Assembly (NCBI RefSeq): GCF_001995175.1
Contig: NZ_MUKN01000037.1
Coordinates: forward strand, 1 to 39,678
DNA from: Rathayibacter rhapontici
GTDB taxonomy: Bacteria > Actinomycetota > Actinomycetes > Actinomycetales > Microbacteriaceae
Direction of reading: 5' to 3'
DNA length: 39,678 bases
The notes beneath the pieces are model-generated. The model searched no databases, was not told where the DNA came from, and worked only from the letters and a program-made list of their open reading frames with translations. Shown here one piece after another: positions 9,717 through 18,468 of this stretch; position 1 is the stretch's first letter, and each line of letters starts with the position of its first letter. The position numbers and the translations under genes are program-made.

Positions 9717-11485
9717 CACGTCGTGGGGTAGTTCACGGCGGGGACCGTCGACGGCTCCACCCGGTTGGTCTTCAGCACCTGGGTCATGACCTGCTGGAAG
9801 ACGGGGGCGGTCGCCTGGGACGTGTTCATCTTAACCGGATCGGCGATGGTGACCGTCACGACGTACTTCGGGTCCTCCGCCGGAGCGAGCCCCGCGAGGG
9901 AGACGGTGTAGCTCGACGAGTAGCCGCCGTTGCCGTCCGGCTGCTGCGCGGTGCCGGTCTTGGTCGCGATGTTGTAGCCGTCGACGTGGATGTAGTCCGC
10001 CAGCCAGCCGTCGGTGTAGTGGGTCTGCAGCATGTCGACCACGTCGTGGGCGGCACCGGCCGAGACGACCTGCGTGCCCGTGGCGTCCGGGACGTCGACG
10101 AGGTCCCCGTCGGCCGTCGTGCAGCCCTCCACCAGCTGAGCCGGGAGGCGCACGCCGTCGTTCCCGAGGGTCTGGTAGATGCCGGCGACCTGGACCGCCG
10201 TGGCCGAGACCCCCTGGCCGAACATGGTCGTGTAGTTGGTCTGGCCGTCCCAGTCCTGGTAGTCGCTGAGCAGGCCGCCGGACTCGCCCGGGTACCCGAC
10301 CGCGGTCGGCGCATCGAGCCCGAACTTCAGCAGGTAGTCGTAGCGCTGCTGCGCCGACAGCTTCGAGCCGATGGTCGCGATGCCCACGTTCGACGAGTCC
10401 TTGAGGATCCCGGTGAGGGTGTAGTTCGTCGGGGTGTGCGCGAAGTCGTCGCTGAAGGAGACGCCGTTCTTCTCGAACGTGTCGGGCGTCACGACGTGGG
10501 TCGTCGGCGTCGCGAGGCCCTGGTCGATCAGCATCGCGGCGGTCATGGGCTTGAACGTCGATCCGGGCTCGAACGGGCTCTGGAACGCGCGGGATCCGCG
10601 ATCGTCCGGGTCGCTGGCGGCGACGTCGTTCGGGTCGACGGTCGGCGTCTCGGCCACCGTCAGCAGCTTGCCGGTCTCGACCTCCTGGACCACGACGATC
10701 CCGTAGCTGCCGCCGACCTCGGCCACGCGCTGCGACAGCACCTGCTGCGCGTAGTACTGCAGATCGGAGTCGATCGTCAGCTGCACCTGCCCGCCGTCGA
10801 CTGCCGGGGTCTCGGCCACCGTGCTGCCCGGGATCCGGACGTAGTCGGCGCTGCGCTCGAAGCTCTCGGAGCCGTTCCTGCCGGCGAGGCAGGCGTTCTC
10901 GGTGTACTCCACGCCCTCCTGCGCCGCGCCGTCCGCGCCGACGTAGCCGATCAGGTTGCCGGCGACCGCGCCGTTGGGATAGGTCCGCCCCTGCTGCGTC
11001 TCGTAGTAGAGCCACGGGATGTCGAGGGCGACCAGCTTCTGGTAGGCCTCGAGGTCCAGGCCCTCGGCCAGCACGAGGTAGTTGGCCTTCGCGTTCTCCG
11101 CGAGCTCGGCGTCGACGAGGCCCGTCACCTGCTCCACGGTCTGGCCGGTGATCGCTCCGATCTCGGCGGCGGCCTGCTCGACGCTGACCATGACCTCCTG
11201 CCCGTCGGGCATCTCGCGGAGGAACTCGCCGACGTTGCGCGGCGAGGTGGTCAGCCGGTAGCGGGTCGTCGTGTCCGCGAGAACGGCTCCGGCGCGATCC
11301 ACGATCGCGCCGCGGGTCCCGAACGTCACGCTGCTGCTCGACTGGCTCTCGGCGGCGGCGTCCGTCAGCTCGTTCGCCCGGACGATCTGGATGTCGACGA
11401 GCTTGCCGACGAACAGGCCCACGATCGCCGCGATGACGAGGAACGTGACGGCGGTGCGGCGTCGGCTGGAGCGGTTCTGTCTCAC
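9713..11485 (-). CDS. ftsI: FtsI / PBP3, septal D,D-transpeptidase
   Basis: Class B penicillin-binding protein cross-linking septal peptidoglycan, partner of FtsW. Seen: a short basic head, one N-terminal membrane anchor (about residues 12-32), a PBP dimerisation domain with FGTRGAIVDRAGAVLA, and the transpeptidase domain. The latter has S-T-F-K (serine nucleophile, in FEPGSTFKPMTAAML), S-S-N (in KDSSNVGIA) and K-T-G-T (in IATKTGTAQQPDG). It is 590 aa and no PASTA domain is visible. The start is GTG at 11485. There is a 79-bp gap from ftsL and GTGA coupling to murE. Confidence 0.96.
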   Translation of the reverse strand: MRQNRSSRRRTAVTFLVIAAIVGLFVGKLVDIQIVRANELTDAAAESQSSSSVTFGTRGAIVDRAGAVLADTTTRYRLTTSPRNVGEFLREMPDGQEVMVSVEQAAAEIGAITGQTVEQVTGLVDAELAENAKANYLVLAEGLDLEAYQKLVALDIPWLYYETQQGRTYPNGAVAGNLIGYVGADGAAQEGVEYTENACLAGRNGSESFERSADYVRIPGSTVAETPAVDGGQVQLTIDSDLQYYAQQVLSQRVAEVGGSYGIVVVQEVETGKLLTVAETPTVDPNDVAASDPDDRGSRAFQSPFEPGSTFKPMTAAMLIDQGLATPTTHVVTPDTFEKNGVSFSDDFAHTPTNYTLTGILKDSSNVGIATIGSKLSAQQRYDYLLKFGLDAPTAVGYPGESGGLLSDYQDWDGQTNYTTMFGQGVSATAVQVAGIYQTLGNDGVRLPAQLVEGCTTADGDLVDVPDATGTQVVSAGAAHDVVDMLQTHYTDGWLADYIHVDGYNIATKTGTAQQPDGNGGYSSSYTVSLAGLAPAEDPKYVVTVTIADPVKMNTSQATAPVFQQVMTQVLKTNRVEPSTVPAVNYPTTW

Positions 11486-11564
11486 TGCGGCGGTGTCCTT
11501 CTGCGTCCGGGCGGGGTGGAGCCGTTCGTCGTGTGCTGGTCGGAGCGGCCGGAGGCCGGACCGG

Positions 11565-12140
11565 TCAGTGCGTGATCGGGGCGGGCAGCTCGCCCTGCAA
11601 CGGTACGGCCGAGGCCGCTCCCGCCGCGGACGACGCGCTCGCTGCGGCCGGAGCCGCGGCGGCTCCGGCGGGGAGGATCAGTGCGTTCGGCACGAGCGCG
11701 GCGGCGCCCGCGGTGCCGACCTCGCTGGCGGCCGCGGAAGAAGGGTCGCCCAGCACCGCGCCGTCCGACAGGCGCAGGTACACGGGAGCCGTGTTCGCGA
11801 CCATGCCCAGACCCTGCGCGGCGGTCGCCAGGTTCTGCGGCGAGCTCAGCGCGTCGACCGTGTCCTGCTTCTCGGCGTTGCTGCGGGTGAGGGTCTTCTG
11901 CTCGGTCTGCAGCGCCGCGATCTGGTAGGCGCCCTGCGACAGGCCCACGCTCACGAGGAGCTGCACCACGATGATCGCGAACAGGCCCGCGACGGCGACG
12001 ATCCCGTAGACGAGCTTCGGACGCGGCGCGCTCGCGGGGGCCGGGACCGCCTCGATGCGGGGCCTCTCGGACGGCTCGCCCGGACGCGCCGGGCGGGTGT
12101 GCTCGATGACGACGGGGTCGATGACGGCGGTGGCGCTCAC
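11565..12140 (-). CDS. ftsL: FtsL-like bitopic division protein with Ala-rich tail
   Basis: Seen: a 191-aa protein with a Pro/Arg-rich cytoplasmic head (about 1-42), a single strong membrane segment (about 43-66), and a polar stretch with heptad-like spacing (about 70-105, around [13 protein letters not shown]). It then has the sequence [16 protein letters not shown], typical of FtsL/DivIC-like proteins, and a low-complexity Ala/Ser/Pro tail of about 55 residues. Known: actinobacterial FtsL sits between rsmH and ftsI and links FtsQ to FtsW/FtsI. GTG at 12140, preceded by a strong AGGAGGACC ribosome site, overlaps the rsmH stop as GTGA. Sequence conservation is weak, so position carries much of the call. 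Confidence 0.8.
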   Translation of the reverse strand: MSATAVIDPVVIEHTRPARPGEPSERPRIEAVPAPASAPRPKLVYGIVAVAGLFAIIVVQLLVSVGLSQGAYQIAALQTEQKTLTRSNAEKQDTVDALSSPQNLATAAQGLGMVANTAPVYLRLSDGAVLGDPSSAAASEVGTAGAAALVPNALILPAGAAAAPAAASASSAAGAASAVPLQGELPAPITH

Positions 12141-13120
12141 GCGGTCCTCCTGATCCTCTCGGCCGCGCGCAGACGCACGGGTGTTGCTCGGGGGTTTCGG
12201 GCCTTCTCCTCGTCGGACGCCAGTTCGGCGCCCCTGATGACGAGACGGAACTCGGGTCGGTGCTCGGGCAGCTCCATGGGCAGCCCCGCGGGCGCCGTCG
12301 AGGAGGACGCGGCCTGGAGGGCGCGCTTGACGATGCGGTCCTCGAGCGACTGGTACGCCTCCACGACGATCCGGCCGCCGACGGCCACGCGGTCCAGAGC
12401 GGCGGGGATCGCGCGCTCGAGGACCGAGAGCTCCTGGTTGACCTCGATGCGCAGCGCCTGGAAGACGCGCTTGGCCGGGTGGCCGTTGCGCTGGATCGCG
12501 ACCGGCGTCGCGGCCTGGATGATCTCGACCAGCCGGCCGGAGCGCACGATCGGCGCCTCGCGCCGGGCCTCGACGATGCGCTTCGCGTAGCGCTGGGCGA
12601 GGCGCTCCTCGCCGTACTCGTGGAAGATGCGCCGGAGGGCGCCCTCGTCGTACTCCGCCAGGATCGTCTCGGCCGTGAGCGGCGCCGTGGCGTCCATCCG
12701 CATGTCCAGCGGCGCGTCCTTGGAGTAGGAGAAGCCGCGCTCGGTCTCGTCGAGCTGCAGCGAGGACACGCCGAGGTCGAAGAGGGCCCCGTCGATCTCG
12801 TCGATGCCGAGCTCGTCGAGCACCTCGGGCAGCTCGTCGTAGACGGCGTGCACGAGGTCGATCCGCGAGGAGTGGGCCGACAGCCGCTCCCCCGCCAGCG
12901 CGAGCGCCTCGGGATCGCGGTCGAGGCCGATGAGGTGCAGACCGGGGAAGCGCTCCAGGAGGGCGAGCGAGTGCCCGCCCATGCCCAGGGTCGCGTCGAC
13001 CAGCACGGCGCCGTCGCGCTCGATCGCCGGAGCGAGGAGCTCGACGCAGCGCTCGAGGAGCACCGGGAGGTGGCGCTCCTCGGTCGGGCGCACCTGCTTC
13101 TTCTCGGAGTCGTCTGCCAT
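12137..13120 (-). CDS. rsmH: RsmH, 16S rRNA (cytosine-1402-N4)-methyltransferase
   Basis: SAM-dependent enzyme methylating N4 of C1402 in the 16S rRNA P site; usual second gene of the dcw cluster (mraW). Seen: [10 protein letters not shown] at the N-terminus, the SAM site [19 protein letters not shown] followed by [11 protein letters not shown], the motif [23 protein letters not shown], and APLDMRMD. About 327 aa from the ATG at 13120 (M-A-D-D-S-E-K-K). A GTG at 13168 and an ATG between would extend it by up to 16 residues; neither start has a strong ribosome site. Confidence 0.95.
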   Translation of the reverse strand: MADDSEKKQVRPTEERHLPVLLERCVELLAPAIERDGAVLVDATLGMGGHSLALLERFPGLHLIGLDRDPEALALAGERLSAHSSRIDLVHAVYDELPEVLDELGIDEIDGALFDLGVSSLQLDETERGFSYSKDAPLDMRMDATAPLTAETILAEYDEGALRRIFHEYGEERLAQRYAKRIVEARREAPIVRSGRLVEIIQAATPVAIQRNGHPAKRVFQALRIEVNQELSVLERAIPAALDRVAVGGRIVVEAYQSLEDRIVKRALQAASSSTAPAGLPMELPEHRPEFRLVIRGAELASDEEKARNPRATPVRLRAAERIRRTA

Positions 13121-13228
13121 GGCGGTCCCGCCGTCCTGTTCCTGCTGCCCGATCCCCATCCATCTCACGACCGGACACCGGGGAAGGTGCGTCCGGGCGC
13201 CGAGTGGCTGGGAGTCGCGCGGCAGGAG

Positions 13229-13660
13229 CTAGAACAGTCCGGGGATCACCTCCTCCTGGGTGTCGGAGAAGACGGACTCCTGCTCGGTCAGGTACGCGTC
13301 CCAGGCGTCCTGCGCCCAGATCTCGGCCCGGTTGCCCGCGCCGATGACGGTGAGGTCGCGGTCCAGGCCCGCGTAGGCGCGCAGCGGCGCCGGCAGCGTG
13401 ACCCGGTTCTGCTTGTCGGGGGTCTCGGCGCTCGCGCCCGAGAGGAACACGCGGAGGAAGTCGCGGGCCTGCTTGCTGGTGACCGGCGCCTGGCGGATCT
13501 TCTCGTGCATCGTCTCGAACTCGCTCTGGCTGAAGACGTAGAGGCACCGCTCCTGCCCGCGCGTGACGACGACTCCGGAGGAGAGCTCGTCGCGGAACTT
13601 GGCGGGGAGGATCACGCGGCCCTTCTCGTCGAGCTTGGGGGAATAGGTGCCGAGGAACAC
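13229..13660 (-). CDS. mraZ: MraZ, transcriptional regulator of the dcw cluster
   Basis: AbrB-fold DNA-binding protein, first gene of dcw, which usually represses its own promoter. Seen: two MraZ repeats, the first with [20 protein letters not shown] (about residues 4-23), the second with [18 protein letters not shown] (about 84-101). From the GTG at 13660 it is 143 aa, the usual size. The frame extends upstream to 13771 but homology begins at V-F-L-G-T-Y, and AAGTGGGGGT upstream can act as ribosome site. Ladder-like MraZ boxes lie just upstream. Confidence 0.96.
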   Translation of the reverse strand: MFLGTYSPKLDEKGRVILPAKFRDELSSGVVVTRGQERCLYVFSQSEFETMHEKIRQAPVTSKQARDFLRVFLSGASAETPDKQNRVTLPAPLRAYAGLDRDLTVIGAGNRAEIWAQDAWDAYLTEQESVFSDTQEEVIPGLF

Positions 13661-13698
13661 GGACGTACCCCCACTTCTTCCGGCCCGGATGGTGTGTC

Positions 13699-13727
13699 CT
13701 CCACAGTACTCCACTTCACCCCACCCA
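13699..13727 (-). promoter_or_regulatory. MraZ boxes overlapping the mraZ promoter
   Basis: On the minus strand three pentamers TGGGG, TGGAG and TGGAG are spaced exactly 10 bp apart (plus-strand 13719-13723, 13709-13713, 13699-13703), with an extra TGGGT abutting at 13723-13727. Known: MraZ oligomers bind direct TGGGN-type repeats with 5-nt spacers ahead of mraZ. A TTGTGG and a TACTGT separated by 16 nt overlap the boxes and could be the -35 and -10, which would give autorepression. The promoter reading is inference; the repeats are seen. Confidence 0.75.
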
Positions 13728-13846
13728 CAACCCCGCGGCGCGCGGCAGCGTGCCCGATTCTCCCCGGTCATCCGCGGGATTCCGCGGCGAGGGGCGGGTG
13801 GAGAGGAGTGGAGGGCCGTCGCGCTCCGGAGGCGGTCCCGGGCATG

Positions 13847-13876
13847 AAAAAAGGGCCGATCCGTGAGGATCGACCC
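13847..13876 (-). terminator. Intrinsic terminator of the DUF3040 gene
   Basis: On the minus strand a 10-bp stem (GGGTCGATCC with GGATCGGCCC, one G-T wobble) closes a TCAC loop and is followed by six T residues (plus-strand 13847-13852). It starts about 20 nt after the stop of the DUF3040 gene. This is the only hairpin in the window followed by a clear T tract. Confidence 0.88.
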
Positions 13877-13897
13877 TGTGGGTGGTGCGGAGTGGTG

Positions 13898-14290
13898 TCA
13901 GCCGCGGCCGTCGCCCCTGTTGTCCCACCGGTCGTTCAGACGGTCCATGAAGGACGAGTTCTGCCGCGCTCCGGTGGAGCGGGGCTTCGCGGGACGGGCG
14001 GCGCCGGGCAGGCCGGGCTCCTCGACCCCGCCGACGGCGGGGCGCATGGCGACGACGACTCCGGCGAGCATGACGGCGAAGCCGCCGACGCCGACGAGCG
14101 GGACCTGGACGATGACGCCGGTCACCAGGATCGCGAGACCGAGGAGGGAGAGGAGGATGCCGAGCACGAGGGCCCGGTAGTTGGTGCCGCCGCGCCCCTT
14201 GCTGACCGCCGCCACGAAGTCGGCGTCGTTCTGATAGAGGTTGCGCTCCATCTCGTCGAGGAGCCGTTGCTCGTGTTCCGAAAGCGGCAT
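13898..14290 (-). CDS. DUF3040 family membrane protein
   Basis: Seen: a 130-aa protein starting M-P-L-S-E-H-E-Q-R-L-L-D-E-M-E-R, the hallmark of DUF3040. A short soluble head is followed by two hydrophobic segments (about 38-58 and 62-82), then a Gly/Pro/Arg-rich polar tail ending R-W-D-N-R-G. Known: DUF3040 proteins are small actinobacterial membrane proteins of unknown function, often found near dcw. The ATG at 14290 has AAGGGG upstream; the frame is open to 14350 but without homology. It has its own terminator and a possible TACACT -10 box. Confidence 0.85.
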   Translation of the reverse strand: MPLSEHEQRLLDEMERNLYQNDADFVAAVSKGRGGTNYRALVLGILLSLLGLAILVTGVIVQVPLVGVGGFAVMLAGVVVAMRPAVGGVEEPGLPGAARPAKPRSTGARQNSSFMDRLNDRWDNRGDGRG

Positions 14291-14379
14291 CTTGACCCCT
14301 TCAAGGGTGCGGCGCCGGTCCTCTCGGGAGCGACGCCAGGTTGGCGACACGGTGTGGTCGACCGGGCGGGTGGCGCTTC

Positions 14380-14385
14380 AGTGTA
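14380..14385 (-). promoter_or_regulatory. Possible -10 box (TACACT) of the DUF3040 gene
   Basis: The minus strand reads GGTCTACACTGAAG about 90 nt upstream of the ATG, almost identical to the TACACT context ahead of murC. No clear -35 is visible. The divergent polyprenyl synthase promoter lies about 40 bp away. Confidence 0.4.
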
Positions 14386-14423
14386 GACCGAGCCCGGCAC
14401 AGGCGCCAGGAGGCGCCGGTGCA

Positions 14424-14429
14424 TAGGCT
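14424..14429 (+). promoter_or_regulatory. -10 box of a probable leaderless promoter (polyprenyl synthase)
   Basis: TAGGCT lies exactly 6 nt before the GTG start at 14436 and no ribosome site separates them. Known: in actinobacteria a TAnnnT hexamer 6-7 nt before the start codon marks leaderless mRNA. The same layout occurs at pknL, pgsA and ppc here. Confidence 0.6.
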
Positions 14430-14435
14430 GGTCGG

Positions 14436-15535
14436 GTGAACAACAGCACTCGTCTGGTCGATCGCGTCCAGTTCCGAATCGATGAATTCCTCGCCGGGCG
14501 CACGCCAATTCTGCGCTCCATAGGAGAGGACGTCTCCGCCCTCGGCGACCTTTCGCGGGACTTTCTCAGCGGGGGCAAGAGGTTCCGCGCGCGCTTCTGC
14601 GAGGCCGGCTGGACGGCCGTCTCGGCGGTCCCCAGCGAGGCCCATCCGAGCGGCTCCGACCCCGTCGCGCGCGTCGGCGCCGGCCTCGAGCTGTTCCACG
14701 CGGCGGCCCTCGTCCACGACGACGTCATCGACAACTCCGACACCCGTCGAGGTGCGCCCTCGGCGCACCGGCGCTTCACCGGGATGCACTCGGCCGGCGG
14801 CTGGGCGGGCTCCGGCGACGAGTTCGGCCGCTCCTCCGCGATCCTGCTCGGCGACCTGCTCCTCGTGTGGTCGGACGAGATCTTCGCCGACGCCGAGTGG
14901 GCGCTCGAGGACCGCGCCGGCGCGGCCCGCGCGCGCACCGAGTTCAACCTGATGCGCACCGAGGTCACCCTCGGCCAGTACCTCGATATCCTCGAGGAGA
15001 GCGCGTGGGCCGGCCACGACGAGCAGGAGCACCTCGCCCGGGCCGAGCGCGTCGTCGTCTACAAGAGCGCGAAGTACAGCATCGAGGCGCCGCTCGCGAT
15101 CGGGGGGTCTCTCGGCGGAGGGGACGACGACCAGATCGACGCACTGCGTCGGTTCGGGCTCCCGCTGGGAATCGCGTTCCAGCTGCGCGACGACGTCCTC
15201 GGCGTGTTCGGCGATCCCGCCCTCACCGGCAAGCCCGCCGGCGACGACCTGCGCGAGGGCAAGCGGACGATGCTCCTCGGCCTCGCGCGCGCCGGCTCGT
15301 CGGACTCGGCGCGCGAGGCGCTCGACGCCGTCGTGGGTCGCAGCGACGCGACGCGGACGACATCGTCCGCGCGCAGACCATCGTCGCCGAGAGCGGGGCG
15401 CTGGACCGGCTCGAGGAGCGGATCGGGCGGGACGTCGAGACCGCGCTGGCGGTGCTGCCCGGCTCGCCGCTGCGCGAGGAGGGCCTCGCCGAGCTGCGCG
15501 AGCTCGCGGCGAGGGTCAGCGTCCGGACGGCCTGA
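14436..15535 (+). pseudogene. Polyprenyl diphosphate synthase, frameshifted near the C-terminus
   Basis: trans-Isoprenyl diphosphate synthase; it condenses IPP with allylic diphosphates to make a long prenyl chain, probably for menaquinone. Seen: SGGKRFRARF (about residues 47-56), first Asp-rich motif in LVHDDVIDNSDTRRG, and second region FQLRDDVLGVFGD followed by GKPAGDDLREGKRTML. After about residue 304 (A-V-V-G-R-S-D-A) homology jumps to another frame that reads D-A-D-D-I-V-R-A-Q-T-I-V and ends at 15535. The break is at 15350/15351, where GCGACGCG looks like GCGGACGCG with one G lost. Without repair the frame runs nonsensically over pknL. It is either a real pseudogene or a sequencing error; an intact gene would be about 366 aa. 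The GTG start looks leaderless. Confidence 0.82.
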
Positions 15536-15568
15536 GCCGGGTGGCGCGCACCGCCGCCGTCGAGAGGA

Positions 15569-15934
15569 TCAGGCCAGAGCCTGCGCCACGCGGCGCACCT
15601 CGGCCTTGCGGCCGGCGTGCAGGGCGAGGACCGGGCTCGTGCCCAGGCTCTCCTCGTCGGCGAGCAGCCACTCCACCGCCTCGTCGTCGGTGAACCCGGA
15701 GTCGGACAGCAGGATCGCCGTGCCGCGGATCTCGGACATCGGCTCCCCGTCGCGGAGGAACACGGACGGCACGACGAGCTTCCCGTCGCGCCGCGTGGCG
15801 AGCAGGTGGCGCTCCTCGAGCATCCTGCGGATGCGGCTGACGCCGAGGCCGGTGCGCTCGACGAGGTCGGGAACGGTCAGCCACTCGATCTCGGAGGCGG
15901 TCGAGGACGGGGCGGGGGCTGACGAGTCGGTCAC
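15569..15934 (-). CDS. Rv2175c-like DNA-binding protein
   Basis: Seen: a 121-aa protein with a Ser/Thr/Ala-rich head (about 1-15), a winged-helix-like stretch WLTVPDLVERTGLGVSRIRRMLEERHLLATRRDGKLVVP (about 18-56), and the C-terminal family stretch FTDDEAVEWLLADEESLG followed by a small Arg-rich end. Known: Rv2175c of M. tuberculosis binds DNA and is phosphorylated near its N-terminus by PknL, encoded next to it. Here the gene is divergent from a PknL-like kinase, which supports the pairing. The start is GTG at 15934, with TTGAGGG directly before it. Confidence 0.85.
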   Translation of the reverse strand: MTDSSAPAPSSTASEIEWLTVPDLVERTGLGVSRIRRMLEERHLLATRRDGKLVVPSVFLRDGEPMSEIRGTAILLSDSGFTDDEAVEWLLADEESLGTSPVLALHAGRKAEVRRVAQALA

Positions 15935-16038
15935 CCCTCAAGAGTGCCACGGCCGGGCTCGCGCCTCCAAGCACGCCGGTCCGGGTGATGCGGGGCGCGG
16001 CTCCCGCGTTGCACACGGGTTCGCCGAACGGTCTTGCC

Positions 16039-16044
16039 TAGACT
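16039..16044 (+). promoter_or_regulatory. -10 box of a probable leaderless promoter (pknL)
   Basis: TAGACT lies exactly 6 nt before the GTG start at 16051, with no room for a ribosome site. A clear -35 is not seen. Confidence 0.6.
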
Positions 16045-16050
16045 CGTCGC

Positions 16051-18018
<1,968 letters not shown>

Positions 18019-18025
18019 TCACTGT

Positions 18026-18180
18026 GCGATGGGGTCCTCGCCCCCATCGCCGCGGTCGGCTCCCGCACGGGTCGCGTTCCGCAGAGCGGGTCGCGACCGG
18101 CTAGCGCGGTTCGCTCGCACGCGATCCACCCGTTCGCCTCGAGGAGGGGGACGATTCGGATGGCTGGGCACAGCGGACTC
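18026..18180 (+). repeat. Hairpin element with conserved TCCYYGC loop, copy 3 (divergent)
   Basis: Starts 7 nt after the pknL stop. Seen: perfect 9-bp stem (GCGATGGGG 18026-18034 and CCCCATCGC 18042-18050) around the loop TCCTCGC, then GCGGTCGGCTC (18052-18062) and GCGTTCCGCAGAGCG (18074-18088). Both blocks recur in reverse orientation at 23941-24182. The remainder to about 18180 matches the other copies only weakly and the second hairpin is lost. The stem could also end pknL transcription, though no T tract follows. Confidence 0.7.
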
Positions 18181-18190
18181 GGACCCCTGG

Positions 18191-18431
18191 TGATCGAGCA
18201 GCCCTCGCAGAGGGCGTATCGAGATCCACGATCTCCAGAAGGGCCGGTCTCGATACGCCGCTGCGCAGCTACTCGACCAGCAGGCTTCTGGTGATCGAGT
18301 AGCCCTCGGAGAGGGCGTATCGAGATCCACGACTTCCAGAAGTGCCGGTCTCGATAGGCCGCTGCGCGACTGCTCGACCAGCAGAAGCTCGCTGATCGAG
18401 TAGTGCGCGCAGCGGGAGTATCGAGATCCAC
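18191..18431. repeat. BIME-like array of five alternating REP units, 101-bp period
   Basis: Five palindromic units in alternating orientation: A1 18191-18229, B1 18246-18283, A2 18292-18330, B2 18347-18384, A3 18393-18431. A units read TGATCGAG..., then a small hairpin, then TATCGAGATCCAC; B units read GGTCTCGATA..., hairpin, CTCGACCAGCAG. A and B repeat with a 101-bp period. A1 and A2 hold the perfect stem GCCCTC/GAGGGC with loops GCA and GGA. It sits in the 450-bp gap between convergent pknL and aroG, with no coding potential of its own recognised. Known: paired REP units (BIMEs) are spread by REP-associated transposases in other bacteria; no such gene is in this window. Confidence 0.85.
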
Positions 18432-18468
18432 GGCCTCCGGGAGGAGGACCGCCTCGCCGAGGTGGCGC

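Noticed and set aside
13776..13846. Short gap beyond the mraZ promoter inspected for a small gene.
   Set aside because: No ribosome site with a sensible frame; it holds only GC-rich sequence between the mraZ promoter and the terminator at 13847.
18191..18431. Possible CRISPR array in the 101-bp repeats.
   Set aside because: Units alternate in orientation, spacers are not unique (they repeat too), and there are no cas genes; REP/BIME fits better.
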